DNA of 64,000 bases, from the NCBI GenBank assembly GCA_027485695.1, contig JAIXQO010000001.1:620001-684000 (forward strand), in the 5' to 3' direction. The notes below the pieces were generated by a model, which saw nothing but the letters and a program-made list of their open reading frames with translations, had not been told where the DNA came from and ran no database searches. This document shows, one piece after another, positions 41,119-48,731 of this stretch (the stretch's first letter is position 1; each line of letters starts with the position of its first letter). Position numbers and translations under genes: made by a program. The stretch comes from Pseudomonadota bacterium. GTDB taxonomy: Bacteria > Bdellovibrionota > UBA1018.

Positions 41119-41372
41119 CATTTAACGGCGGACAACAAGGTCTTGAATGTCTTCCGACGTTTTTCCAACTCGCATTCGCTCGTAGGAAAAAGTCTCAGAC
41201 GCCGCATCACTTCAAAACGATCCACCGGATCGTTTTGCCGCGCTTGCGCTCCCTTGTGCTAGTTTTCTGAGTTTTCTCGCGCATGTCGTTTCAAATGCTT
41301 CGCATTTGCTACGCTCGCGTTGTGCGCCCAGCATGCACACCGAGGCTGTCTCATACTAAACGGGCTCTTCTC
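41119..41372. other. Gene-free spacer with inverted repeats and a tRNA-end repeat
   Basis: No convincing gene is visible. A perfect 10-bp inverted repeat AAAACGATCC-acc-GGATCGTTTT lies at 41214-41236 and resembles a terminator. A 7-bp hairpin CAAATGC-TTC-GCATTTG lies at 41292-41308. TTGTGCGCCCAGCATG at 41320-41335 copies the 3' end of tRNA-Val (41063-41078) at 15 of 16 positions, like a degenerate attachment site. No integrase gene is near. Confidence 0.5.
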
Positions 41373-41885
41373 TTAGAATTCAAAACTTGAATGAATATTT
41401 CGACAGTAGAGATAAAATACGCGGATACGTGCTGAGTATGGGCCGTCTGATCCATAGTAGTGGACATAGCCCGACGATTTTCCGTTCAGGAGAGAAGTCG
41501 ATAGTACCAAGTCGAACTCCTGGTCACTTCGCATCAAAACAAAATCGTATTTACTGATCGGATCGTCCTTTTTTTCGCTGAACTGTTCTCCATAACTTCC
41601 ATAGAAAAAAGTAATAGGACGTCCGGGTCTCGATTTGTCATCATTTGGGTATTTGTCTAGGAAGTTGCCCGTGAAAGTGCTTCGGAACAGATTGACCGTA
41701 TTTTTCGCGCTTCCGGTCCAGGAAGTGCCCATTTCTACGTCGAGTTGTAAATCTTTGATCGTAAGAAAGTACCCGCAGTTCTCCCAACGGGTGTTGATGC
41801 AAGAACATTGATATTTATACGTGTTCGAGTACGCGTGTGAACTACTGGAGGCGAGTGCGAGGACGAAAAATACGAATGCTTTCAT
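41373..41885 (-). CDS. Small exported protein of unknown function
   Basis: The 170 residues start with a signal peptide (MKAFVFFVLALASSSSHA). Four cysteines (two early in CSCINTRWENC, one late in YLYCRN) could form disulphides in the periplasm. The middle is rich in aromatic and polar residues and looks beta-rich. No family was recognised. There is no good ribosome binding site. Its promoter would lie in the AT-rich 41886-42100 region. It stands alone. Confidence 0.6.
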   Translation of the reverse strand: MKAFVFFVLALASSSSHAYSNTYKYQCSCINTRWENCGYFLTIKDLQLDVEMGTSWTGSAKNTVNLFRSTFTGNFLDKYPNDDKSRPGRPITFFYGSYGEQFSEKKDDPISKYDFVLMRSDQEFDLVLSTSLLNGKSSGYVHYYGSDGPYSARIRVFYLYCRNIHSSFEF

Positions 41886-42139
41886 GATAGGTCACCAAGT
41901 GTTTATATATCGTTAGAATATAAGTATCACTAAGGCGTGCATGAAAATGCTGACAAAGTAGAGTCTGCACTGTTGACCTAGAGTATTTGTTTTTTCGTGG
42001 AGTTGGATGCTGATTTGTTGAAACAGACGAGCGCCCTATCGTCCAGCCACCCCCGCCGGGAGGATGCGCAGGTTGCAGAAGGTGTATTTGGAATGTTACC
42101 TTGAGTTTGATCCTATCGTGGCAACTTCGAAAAGACGGC

Positions 42140-42145
42140 TATAAC
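42140..42145 (+). promoter_or_regulatory. -10 box for a leaderless VOC mRNA
   Basis: TATAAC ends exactly 6 nt (AAACGA) before ATG 42152, which has no Shine-Dalgarno sequence. This places the transcription start at or beside the start codon. No clear -35 is seen. Confidence 0.4.
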
Positions 42146-42151
42146 AAACGA

Positions 42152-42571
42152 ATGATGGAATTCAATAAACTCCTACCCGAACTCTCAGTCACTGATCTGC
42201 AAAAAAGCCTCGATTTTTACATTCGAGTTCTAGGGTTCAAACTCGAATATGATCGTCCGGAGGATCAATTCGCGTTCTTATCGATCAACGGAGCTCAGCT
42301 CATGCTCGAACAAGTGAATGGTCACTGGGCGACGGGAGAGCTTAAGCCCCCCTTTGGTCGTGGCGTAAATTTTCAGATCGAAGTCGAGTCAATTCACGAA
42401 ATGCTTGCGAACCTGCAAGCAGAGAAAATTTCTCTTTTCCGTGAGCCGAACGAAGTATGGCGCAAGACTGGAAATGAAGAAAACGGAGAAATCGAGTTTC
42501 TCGTTCAGGATCCCGACGGCTACTTGCTTCGATTCTGTCAGTGGCTTGGATCGCGACCTAGCTCAAAATAG
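42152..42571 (+). CDS. VOC-fold protein (glyoxalase/bleomycin-resistance superfamily)
   Basis: I took ATG 42152 as start, giving 139 residues; a TTG at 42101 would add 17 residues without support. The segment LLPELSVTDLQKSLDFYIRVLGFKLEY at the N-terminus and IEFLVQDPDGYLLRFCQWLG at the C-terminus are the paired beta-alpha-beta-beta-beta units of the vicinal oxygen chelate fold, closest to the bleomycin-binding subgroup. It might sequester a drug or act on a small metabolite; it lacks enough specificity residues to decide. A single-gene unit with a likely leaderless mRNA. Confidence 0.8.
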   Translation: MMEFNKLLPELSVTDLQKSLDFYIRVLGFKLEYDRPEDQFAFLSINGAQLMLEQVNGHWATGELKPPFGRGVNFQIEVESIHEMLANLQAEKISLFREPNEVWRKTGNEENGEIEFLVQDPDGYLLRFCQWLGSRPSSK

Positions 42572-42572
42572 A

Positions 42573-42594
42573 AGGGATCGGTTTCACGATCCCT
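42573..42594. terminator. Hairpin between convergent VOC and SOD genes
   Basis: AGGGATCG-GTTTCA-CGATCCCT is a perfect 8-bp stem. On the minus strand it is followed by TCTATTTTG, so it probably ends the superoxide dismutase transcript; on the plus strand no T-run follows. Confidence 0.5.
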
Positions 42595-42624
42595 CCGATC
42601 AGTCGACTATAGAGGGGAGATCAT

Positions 42625-43353
42625 TTACTCCGCTAATTTCGATGCGCGCTCTCTCGTAGCTTCCTGGTCGTAAGCGTCTACTTGTGACCAATGGACGATA
42701 TTCCAAACCGACGCTAAGTATTCTGCTCTCGCATTCTTGTACTTCAGATAATAGGCGTGCTCCCAGAGGTCGATGCCCAAGATCGGAATACCGCGCTCTT
42801 TGACCGTATTCATGAGTGGGTTGTCTTGGTTTGCGGTAGCAACCACTTCGAGTTGTTTTTTTGGGTTACGAATCAACCAGACCCAACCGGACGCAAAATG
42901 GTTCGTGCCTTTGGTGATCATTTCCTTTTTCAAGTTCTCCATCGATCCGAATTTTTTTCCGATTTCCTTCTTGAGTCGCTCGGAGACCACCCGGTTTTTG
43001 ATATCTGGAGTCAGAATCGTCCAGAAGAAACTATGGTTCCAGTGACCTCCGGCATTGTCGCGGACGGCGGGAGGATGGCGAGAGACCTGCGAAAGAATCG
43101 TCCTCAGGTCTTGTTTATTGCCTGGGAGTGCATCGTTCAGTTTGTCCACATAGGCTTTGTGATGCTTATCATGATGAAGTTTCATGGTTTCGGCGTCGAT
43201 CTCGGGTTCGAGGGCGTTAAAGGCGTACGGGAGTGCTGGAACTTGAAAAGTGCCTGATTGAGCATTGAGTTCTTGGAGTGAAGCGGCGTTGGCGTATGAA
43301 GGCGCTAGGCTCATCGTGACGAGTACAGCAGTAACAGAGATGCTTTTGAACAT
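42625..43353 (-). CDS. Exported Fe/Mn superoxide dismutase, Mn-type residues
   Basis: The enzyme dismutates superoxide to oxygen and hydrogen peroxide. The start at ATG 43353 has GAGGAG 8 nt upstream and yields 242 residues; the frame extends further upstream without support. Metal ligands are His60 (KLHHDKHH), His107 (WNHSFFW), Asp195 and His199 (GIDLWEHAYYL). The GGH before WNH and the ATANQDNPL segment favour manganese. Residues 1-23 form a clear signal peptide (ending ANA), so the enzyme is predicted to be periplasmic, which is unusual since most Fe/Mn SODs are cytosolic. It is divergent from the DUF3568 lipoprotein gene. Confidence 0.92.
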   Translation of the reverse strand: MFKSISVTAVLVTMSLAPSYANAASLQELNAQSGTFQVPALPYAFNALEPEIDAETMKLHHDKHHKAYVDKLNDALPGNKQDLRTILSQVSRHPPAVRDNAGGHWNHSFFWTILTPDIKNRVVSERLKKEIGKKFGSMENLKKEMITKGTNHFASGWVWLIRNPKKQLEVVATANQDNPLMNTVKERGIPILGIDLWEHAYYLKYKNARAEYLASVWNIVHWSQVDAYDQEATRERASKLAE

Positions 43354-43495
43354 AGTGGGTCTCCTCAGGGTGTGTGGAATCATTCCATCTGTATTTGCAA
43401 GAATCGGGTCGAAAATGACGTTCCATTTCTCCTCACTTCGATTGCATTTCAATCGGCACAAAATCTGAATGAAGAACTCCCATCGGAGACGCATC

Positions 43496-43912
43496 ATGCA
43501 AACGTCACAGAGTCAGTGGATGAGGAATGGAATTTTGATCTTGAGTTTAGGGGTGAGTACGCAACTTTTCGGTTGTGCAGCTGCTGTGCTCGGAGCCGGC
43601 GCGGCCGGAGCGGGTGGCTATGCCGCGTATACGGGCCGAGGTGCTGAAGCGGATCTCAAAGGCGATCTTGTTGGGCTTCGTGAACGGGCCGAAGCGACCT
43701 ATGCGGCTAAAGGCATTAAGATCACCGAACGACGTTCCACCGTAAATGAGCAGTTTCTGAGAGGCAAGACCGGCGATCTTGAAGTCACGACGACTCTGAA
43801 AAAAGAAGGCTCATTAGTTCATGTGGACGTGGTCGCCCGCGAAGACACCCTGAAATGGGACAGAGAATACGCAAAAGAACTGCTCAACGATATCGTGGCG
43901 ACGGCTGAATAG
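43496..43912 (+). CDS. DUF3568-like lipoprotein
   Basis: ATG 43496 is preceded by GGAG at good spacing; an ATG at 43469 is less likely. The 138-residue protein has a lipobox ending in Cys27 (TQLFGC) and then the AAAVLGAGAAGAGGYAAYTG stretch typical of DUF3568 lipoproteins, which are of unknown role. The C-terminal region (about 45-138) is a mixed alpha/beta domain. It should be anchored to the membrane facing the periplasm. It is divergent from the exported SOD. Confidence 0.78.
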   Translation: MQTSQSQWMRNGILILSLGVSTQLFGCAAAVLGAGAAGAGGYAAYTGRGAEADLKGDLVGLRERAEATYAAKGIKITERRSTVNEQFLRGKTGDLEVTTTLKKEGSLVHVDVVAREDTLKWDREYAKELLNDIVATAE

Positions 43913-43922
43913 AACTCCGCTC

Positions 43923-45131
43923 TCAAATAAAATCGATGAGCGGAAATCGATTGTCCTCTTTTATGCAGCTCCACAAATAGTAAGCAAGCCCCAGGTCTCC
44001 GGTTAACAGGCCGAATCGGCGCTTACCATTTTTCTTTTTCTGATGGTCCGACTGATCAAGCGCGTGTATGGCAAAACGCCTGGCTCGATCCAACCAAACA
44101 GTATTTCCAGTTCTGCGATAAAGTTTCAGAAATGCGTACCCGTTGCCAGCTGTACCGTGACACAGCCCAAAGGGCTTTTTGAGAGGACCCGCCCTCCAGA
44201 TCAATTCGCCAGCTTCGACCAGGAGGTTCTCCAGCTCCGAGGAATGATTTTTCGGGAACTCACCAAGCGCGGTAACAATACCCGGACTGCCATGGCACCA
44301 CTGGACCAGAATGTTTTCTGGATCTGATTCAAGCGCTGGTTTCCAGTTCACCAAACCATCCGATCGAAGTGCGGTGCGAAGGAGCGTCTCGACGGAATCT
44401 TTTAGCACCATTTCCAGTTGGTTCTCAGGCATGTAGGGCTTTGAGATGAGGATTCCGAATACATTTCCTGCAAATCCATGAACGGCGCCGAGATAGTGGC
44501 TCTGTTTGCCATAGAGGTCTTGGGTCCAAATCCTCACGCCAATTTCGGGGTGGTTTTTCCACCGCGAGATCAGGATATTGCTGGAATCGATCAGCAACTG
44601 TTTCCACCGTGGATCATGGGTACTTTCAAGCATAGATCGGGCAACAATCATTGCACCGGGAGCTGCCCACATCAGCTCGTTTTCAGGTCTCACGATCGTT
44701 TCTTGGCATTTTTCAAAGATCAAGCTGGCTAACTGAGTCGAAGGGGCGAATCGATGGAGTACCGCGAGTAGTCCAGACTCCCCGAATAAGTAGCTTGGCG
44801 TGATGACATCCCAATCAGGTGACTTCAGGTAGAATTCGTAGATTTTCTGAAGCGCTAGAATATAGTCATTTCTTAGGGGCTGAATCGCTTGCTCATCTCG
44901 AAGTGTCAGTAAGGTCCAAGCTGTACTTCCAGCACCCCAGAAAAGCGAAGTCATCGGCACATGGGGTGTCCAGTCGGCATCATCCGGATGCTCAGGCCAG
45001 AAGAGGTCGCTATTATAGGTCTGATCGGCTTCGGTGCAGATTTCTTGGATCGATTCTCTCACTCGACTTTCATTCCATACCAGATCGATTAGCGGCTCGT
45101 GCTCTTCGGGCGAGATCAGAATTGGGCTCAT
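43923..45131 (-). CDS. LanC-like (LANCL) protein, orphan
   Basis: The 402 residues, counted from ATG 45131, form the alpha/alpha-barrel of lanthionine synthetase C-like proteins. The repeated GxxG turns (WGAG, FGESG, HGFAG, HGSPG, HGTAG, TGDLG) are visible. Zinc ligands are Cys279 (QWCHGSPG), Cys324 and His325 (GLCHGTAG). LanC enzymes add Cys thiols to dehydroamino acids in lanthipeptides; LANCL relatives add glutathione to dehydrated proteins. No LanB dehydratase, precursor peptide or exporter is nearby, so a LANCL-like repair role is plausible. A -10 box lies 6 nt before the start codon. It is divergent from the SnoaL-like gene. Confidence 0.87.
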   Translation of the reverse strand: MSPILISPEEHEPLIDLVWNESRVRESIQEICTEADQTYNSDLFWPEHPDDADWTPHVPMTSLFWGAGSTAWTLLTLRDEQAIQPLRNDYILALQKIYEFYLKSPDWDVITPSYLFGESGLLAVLHRFAPSTQLASLIFEKCQETIVRPENELMWAAPGAMIVARSMLESTHDPRWKQLLIDSSNILISRWKNHPEIGVRIWTQDLYGKQSHYLGAVHGFAGNVFGILISKPYMPENQLEMVLKDSVETLLRTALRSDGLVNWKPALESDPENILVQWCHGSPGIVTALGEFPKNHSSELENLLVEAGELIWRAGPLKKPFGLCHGTAGNGYAFLKLYRRTGNTVWLDRARRFAIHALDQSDHQKKKNGKRRFGLLTGDLGLAYYLWSCIKEDNRFPLIDFI

Positions 45132-45137
45132 AGTCCG

Positions 45138-45143
45138 AGTATA
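45138..45143 (-). promoter_or_regulatory. -10 box for a leaderless LanC-like mRNA
   Basis: TATACT on the minus strand is separated by exactly 6 nt (CGGACT) from the ATG at 45131. No Shine-Dalgarno sequence and no clear -35 are present. Confidence 0.45.
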
Positions 45144-45196
45144 TGAGCAGAGAGTTATTCCGTATAGCGCTCGTTCAATACTAGGGGTGCGAATAT

Positions 45197-45224
45197 TTGA
45201 GGTATTGGATTCGTATTGTACACT
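45197..45224 (+). promoter_or_regulatory. Promoter for a leaderless SnoaL-like mRNA
   Basis: TTGAGG (45197-45202), a 16-nt spacer and TACACT (45219-45224) make a plausible sigma-70 promoter. The -10 ends 6 nt (CATCCT) before ATG 45231. Confidence 0.5.
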
Positions 45225-45230
45225 CATCCT

Positions 45231-45656
45231 ATGTTGACCTCTCCTCATGATTTTACAGCGGCTTACCAACGAACCGTATTAGACAAAGATCTGGAGTCCC
45301 ACCTCCGTCTCTACGACGAAAATATCCACGCATTCGATATGTGGGGTGATTGGAAAATCGAAGGCAGCGGCGCCTGGCGAGCTATGGTGACGGATTGGTT
45401 TCAGTCCTTGGGTAGCGAACGGGTGAAATGCGATTTCACCGAAGTCGTGATCAAAGAGCGAGGTTCGAGCGCAGTACTCACAGCGTTTGTACGGTATACG
45501 GCCCTGGATGCGTCCGGTGTTTCACTCCGGTCCCTTTGCAATCGAATCACGCTGGCTATGGAGCAAAGCGAGCACGGCTGGCGGGTGTTTCATCAGCATA
45601 CTTCGGCGCCGATTGATCACGCTCATTTGCGGGCGATCCTTGAAATGAATTCCTAG
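45231..45656 (+). CDS. SnoaL-like/NTF2-fold protein
   Basis: The 141 residues have the size and pattern of the cone-like NTF2 fold shared by SnoaL and ketosteroid-isomerase-like proteins: an N-terminal helix with DFTAAYQRTVLDKDLESHL, then YDENIHAFDMWGDW, and C-terminal strands ending WRVFHQHTSAP. Such proteins bind small hydrophobic molecules or catalyse isomerisation; no substrate can be named. The start is ATG 45231, without a Shine-Dalgarno sequence. It is convergent with the desaturase gene and divergent from LanC-like. Confidence 0.7.
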   Translation: MLTSPHDFTAAYQRTVLDKDLESHLRLYDENIHAFDMWGDWKIEGSGAWRAMVTDWFQSLGSERVKCDFTEVVIKERGSSAVLTAFVRYTALDASGVSLRSLCNRITLAMEQSEHGWRVFHQHTSAPIDHAHLRAILEMNS

Positions 45657-45665
45657 CGCAGACGT

Positions 45666-46517
45666 TTAGACTTCTTTTGATTCCAGGAGATTCATCGAGA
45701 GCGAGTAAGTTTTTTGTTTCAAAATGTACTTGTAGAAAAGATATCGAAAAAAAGACCCCTCATTGGTCGAAGAATTGGTCTGCGGAGCGACGCTTTTTGT
45801 GTGGATTTCTTTTAGTTCGGACCAGTGAGCTTCCGGTCGCAGGTGGTGGGCAGCGTGATAACCGTTGTTGAAAAAAATCCAGTTCTCCAGATCGGATAGA
45901 AAGTTACGAGAATGTTTCCACTCATCCTTCAATTCACATCCGTCGTGATTGACGAAGTTCGCGGTGAGCACACTGTAAAGTCCGATGATCCAAGATGTGC
46001 CGACTACGAGAAACAGCGATTTCCAATTGATGAGCGCGGCAATCATCACAAACAGCGCCAATGTAACTCTTTGATAGGCGAGTTCGCGTTTGAATCGGCT
46101 TGGGAAGACAAGTGTGTCTCGATGGGCGACGATCTCTCGGGTTGCGAGGGCGAGATATTTCAAAATTCGTGTGAGTCCACGTGTGTCGCCAGCTAGTGAA
46201 TAGCGGGACCAGTCCCGATCGTCTCGGAAATGCGCGTGGTGGTTATACTGGTGCACCAAATGGAGTCGGGTCGCTGGTGATCCAATGCAGATACTGACAA
46301 GACAGTCGTTGAGTTGATTGAGGGTCCGATTTTTTAAAATCGGATTGTGCTTATTGTTGTGGTTGATGATGCAGCAAATGAAGCTGAGGCTCCCCAGGAT
46401 GGGAATGAGTAGCAAGCTAGTCCAACTAAACGGGAGCCAAACAGCGAAGAGAATCACGAGAAGCGTGATTGCTTCTACGGCCAAGGTTTTTCGGTCATGG
46501 GTTCGCCGGAGGAACAT
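45666..46517 (-). CDS. Membrane fatty acid desaturase
   Basis: The 283 residues from ATG 46517 have the three histidine boxes of the desaturase/hydroxylase superfamily: HNNKH (53-57), HQYNHH (89-94) and HAAHH near 235, which bind the di-iron centre. Two hydrophobic zones (about 12-50 and 160-190) span the inner membrane. It probably introduces a double bond into a lipid acyl chain, or hydroxylates a related lipid. A GTG frame extends to 46568 without a ribosome binding site. A TGG-TATAGT box 6 nt before ATG 46517 supports the shorter start. Confidence 0.85.
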   Translation of the reverse strand: MFLRRTHDRKTLAVEAITLLVILFAVWLPFSWTSLLLIPILGSLSFICCIINHNNKHNPILKNRTLNQLNDCLVSICIGSPATRLHLVHQYNHHAHFRDDRDWSRYSLAGDTRGLTRILKYLALATREIVAHRDTLVFPSRFKRELAYQRVTLALFVMIAALINWKSLFLVVGTSWIIGLYSVLTANFVNHDGCELKDEWKHSRNFLSDLENWIFFNNGYHAAHHLRPEAHWSELKEIHTKSVAPQTNSSTNEGSFFRYLFYKYILKQKTYSLSMNLLESKEV

Positions 46518-46523
46518 GGCGGG

Positions 46524-46532
46524 ACTATACCA
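46524..46532 (-). promoter_or_regulatory. Extended -10 promoter for leaderless desaturase mRNA
   Basis: On the minus strand, TGG-TATAGT ends exactly 6 nt (CCCGCC) before the ATG at 46517. It is the same hexamer and spacing as at leuS. Confidence 0.5.
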
Positions 46533-46647
46533 CTGAATGACGCGACGTTTGAGCCGTAAAATCCCCACACAGGGTCCGGCGCTCCCGAATGTGGACTTTT
46601 GTGTGTCTGCGCCCGCTAAAATCGAGGCTAACGCTCAATGGGCACTA

Positions 46648-46677
46648 TTGACTAAAAAACGAAACCTCGATCACAAT
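46648..46677 (+). promoter_or_regulatory. Promoter upstream of YkgJ-type gene
   Basis: TTGACT (46648-46653, 5 of 6 to consensus), an 18-nt spacer and CACAAT (46672-46677, 4 of 6). A GGGGAC-ATGAA-GTCCCC hairpin follows in the leader. Confidence 0.4.
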
Positions 46678-46721
46678 GATTTGAAGAGATCCGGGGACAT
46701 GAAGTCCCCGATTGAGGCACG

Positions 46722-47138
46722 ATGGGTTTATCCCAGTCTCCGTTCGTTCATCCCTGTGTTCAGTGTGGCGCCTGTTGCGCGATTTATCGGGTCGAATTCT
46801 ACTGGCGCGAAGGCGAGCCCCAAGATTCGGATCATCCGGTTCCTCGCTCGCATTTCGACGAGAAAAGCCCGCTCCTTCGCGCGATGAAGGGAACCAGCGG
46901 CAAGCACCACCGTCGTTGCGTTGCGCTGGAAGGTCGAATCGGCGAGAAAGTCGGCTGCTCCATCTATTCCAACCGCCCCACACCCTGTCGAGCATTTGCG
47001 GCGTCTTTTGAGAACGGAAAAAGAAATCCTCGGTGTGATGAGGCACGCTCCGCACATGGCCTCAAACCACTTCAACGCTCTGATTGGAGCGATCAAACGC
47101 CTGTGTCAGTTGACTCTGTTCGAACGATCGAACTTTAA
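46722..47138 (+). CDS. YkgJ-type Cys-cluster (zinc/iron-chelating) protein
   Basis: The 138 residues carry the cluster CVQCGACC (about 12-19), a middle Cys (RRCVALEG), and CSIYSNRPTPCR (about 79-90), the YkgJ/UPF0153 signature of eight conserved cysteines thought to bind zinc or iron. The function of the family is not established. The start ATG 46722 follows GAGG. It is convergent with the phzF-like gene. Confidence 0.85.
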   Translation: MGLSQSPFVHPCVQCGACCAIYRVEFYWREGEPQDSDHPVPRSHFDEKSPLLRAMKGTSGKHHRRCVALEGRIGEKVGCSIYSNRPTPCRAFAASFENGKRNPRCDEARSAHGLKPLQRSDWSDQTPVSVDSVRTIEL

Positions 47139-47161
47139 AGCTGCTCCGCAAGAATGACGGT

Positions 47162-48073
47162 TCAGTGCTTTTGGTACTCTCCGCGAATGAGCGTCACGGC
47201 AGGTCCTCCGACGCGAACGGTTTGAATATCGTCGCGCGGACCGATGACCTCTACCGTGGCCTCCCCGGGCCGACCGAGCCAGTGTCCTTGCTCAGCTACG
47301 AAATGGGGAGTTGAGATCAATCCTCGCTTCCAAAGATATGCGGCCATACCACCTGTCGATGAGCCGGTGAATGGATCTTCTATGATATCTGGGGTCGAAC
47401 CGGGATGCCTCGCGAACGTTTGACCGCGTACCGTTGCTCCCGTGGTGGTAAACAGATGTGCGCTAAAAAATTTCTCCCGATCTCTCAACTCCAGGTACCG
47501 TTCGCTGCTGACGCGTATCTTGCGAAGAGAATCGAGCGAATGAACAAGAATTTGTAGCGAGCGAGTTCCAGTGCTGACAATCTGTGGAGGATGATCCGTC
47601 TTGAAGTCTGAGCGATCGAGCCCGAATGTGCGCGCGACATCATCGACATTTACAGTCTGGAAGAACTCAGGTTTCTTTTGTTCCATCGTGAAAACTTGGC
47701 CGTGCACGGGATCCGGATGAATTTCAACTCGAACGATCCCGGCCGGGAGTTTAAGACGAATCAGCGACTGCTCCGGTGGAATATGCCTTGAATCCATCAA
47801 TGAACGAACAGTGGCAAGCGTCGGATGGCCGGCGAGAGGAATTTCGCCTTCGGGAGTGAAGTAGCGAGCTTCGAAATCAAAGTCACGTGTTTCGGGCCCG
47901 GTCGCTTGGCGAACAAATGCCGTTTCAGAGAGACCCATTTCCTTGGCCATACGAAGATAATCAGCATCTTGCCAATGAACCCAGTTTTCCATCACGTGAA
48001 AAACGGCGCAGGGATTACCGCTCATCGGTATTGATGTGAATGCATCAATCCAAAAAAATGGCGTAGCATTCAT
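47162..48073 (-). CDS. PhzF-family isomerase-like protein
   Basis: The 303 residues match the PhzF superfamily of epimerase/isomerases: NPCAVF near the start, the catalytic Glu50 in GLSETAFV, YFTPEGEIPLAGHPTLAT (about 71-88), and the mirrored C-terminal motif DPFTGSSTGGMAAYLWKRGL. The family catalyses isomerisation of diverse small acids; it is not evidence for phenazine synthesis, as no other phz genes are seen. GAGAGG precedes ATG 48073. It lies 5 nt downstream of the lipoprotein-like gene, so the two are one unit. Confidence 0.9.
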   Translation of the reverse strand: MNATPFFWIDAFTSIPMSGNPCAVFHVMENWVHWQDADYLRMAKEMGLSETAFVRQATGPETRDFDFEARYFTPEGEIPLAGHPTLATVRSLMDSRHIPPEQSLIRLKLPAGIVRVEIHPDPVHGQVFTMEQKKPEFFQTVNVDDVARTFGLDRSDFKTDHPPQIVSTGTRSLQILVHSLDSLRKIRVSSERYLELRDREKFFSAHLFTTTGATVRGQTFARHPGSTPDIIEDPFTGSSTGGMAAYLWKRGLISTPHFVAEQGHWLGRPGEATVEVIGPRDDIQTVRVGGPAVTLIRGEYQKH

Positions 48074-48078
48074 TTCGG

Positions 48079-48699
48079 TTATTCCTCTCCCTTGGTGCAG
48101 TTCAGGAAGCTGAAGAAATCGCTATGTTTCGCAGAAATCGAGCTGAAAATCACGCCGTTAAGACTGACCCAAGTACAGTAGTAGTGTTTCAGCATCGTTT
48201 GATCGGAGGCTTGAAGTGCACTTAAAGGATCGATTTCAAGTGAAACGGATTCTTGGGCAGTCAGTGGTCTCACACCTTGAATTTCGTATCGAATGGCGTC
48301 GCCTGGGAATGGAGAAAATAGGAGTTCGTTGGAGCCATTTTTTGGGGTGACCGAGACCGATCCCCAAATCTTTCCGATCAGCTGTCCGTCGGAAATGCCC
48401 TGAGCGAATCCCGGTCGCGATAGGTAAGCGTAGTAGATGTATCCGTTTTCCTTTGCTGGCCAGGTTTTTGGAAAAGGTGGCGTGGTAGAAAAATCCCAAG
48501 TTTTTCCAGGGCCGGCAGATTTTGAATTGAGATGAGGTTCGAGGATTTTCCATTGGTCTTGGAAGAGCAGTTTTACTTTTGGTTCGATCTCAGAAACGTT
48601 CATGACTTGCCTCTTGGATTTGGCGGTTTTATCGCAAGACCACCCACCGAAACAGATCAGTAGTGGGAGAAAAATGCTGAAAATAAGATGAGTTCTCAT
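48079..48699 (-). CDS. Putative lipoprotein or exported protein, unknown function
   Basis: The 206 residues begin with a hydrophobic signal sequence and a weak lipobox ending in Cys22 (FGGWSC). Two further cysteines (HYYCTW, FLNC) are near the C-terminus. The body is rich in aromatic residues, Pro and Ser; no family was recognised. It precedes phzF-like by 5 nt. No Shine-Dalgarno sequence is present; a TANNNT hexamer (TACTCT) ends 6 nt before the start codon, as at the other putative leaderless genes. Confidence 0.65.
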   Translation of the reverse strand: MRTHLIFSIFLPLLICFGGWSCDKTAKSKRQVMNVSEIEPKVKLLFQDQWKILEPHLNSKSAGPGKTWDFSTTPPFPKTWPAKENGYIYYAYLSRPGFAQGISDGQLIGKIWGSVSVTPKNGSNELLFSPFPGDAIRYEIQGVRPLTAQESVSLEIDPLSALQASDQTMLKHYYCTWVSLNGVIFSSISAKHSDFFSFLNCTKGEE

Positions 48700-48705
48700 A
48701 CTGAT

Positions 48706-48711
48706 AGAGTA
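48706..48711 (-). promoter_or_regulatory. -10-like box for a leaderless mRNA
   Basis: TACTCT on the minus strand lies 6 nt (ATCAGT) before the ATG at 48699. It is the weakest of the set of such sites in the window; TTAGAC lies further upstream but 21 nt away. Confidence 0.3.
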
Positions 48712-48731
48712 TTCAAGTTTGTTAGAAACGT

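Noticed and set aside
41016..41270. 84-codon frame beginning inside tRNA-Val
   Set aside because: It starts within a tRNA gene and reads through a strong terminator.
43923..45131. Lanthipeptide biosynthetic cluster
   Set aside because: Only the cyclase-like protein is present; no dehydratase, precursor or exporter nearby.
47162..48073. Phenazine biosynthesis locus
   Set aside because: The PhzF-like gene stands without phzA-G; family members have many other roles.
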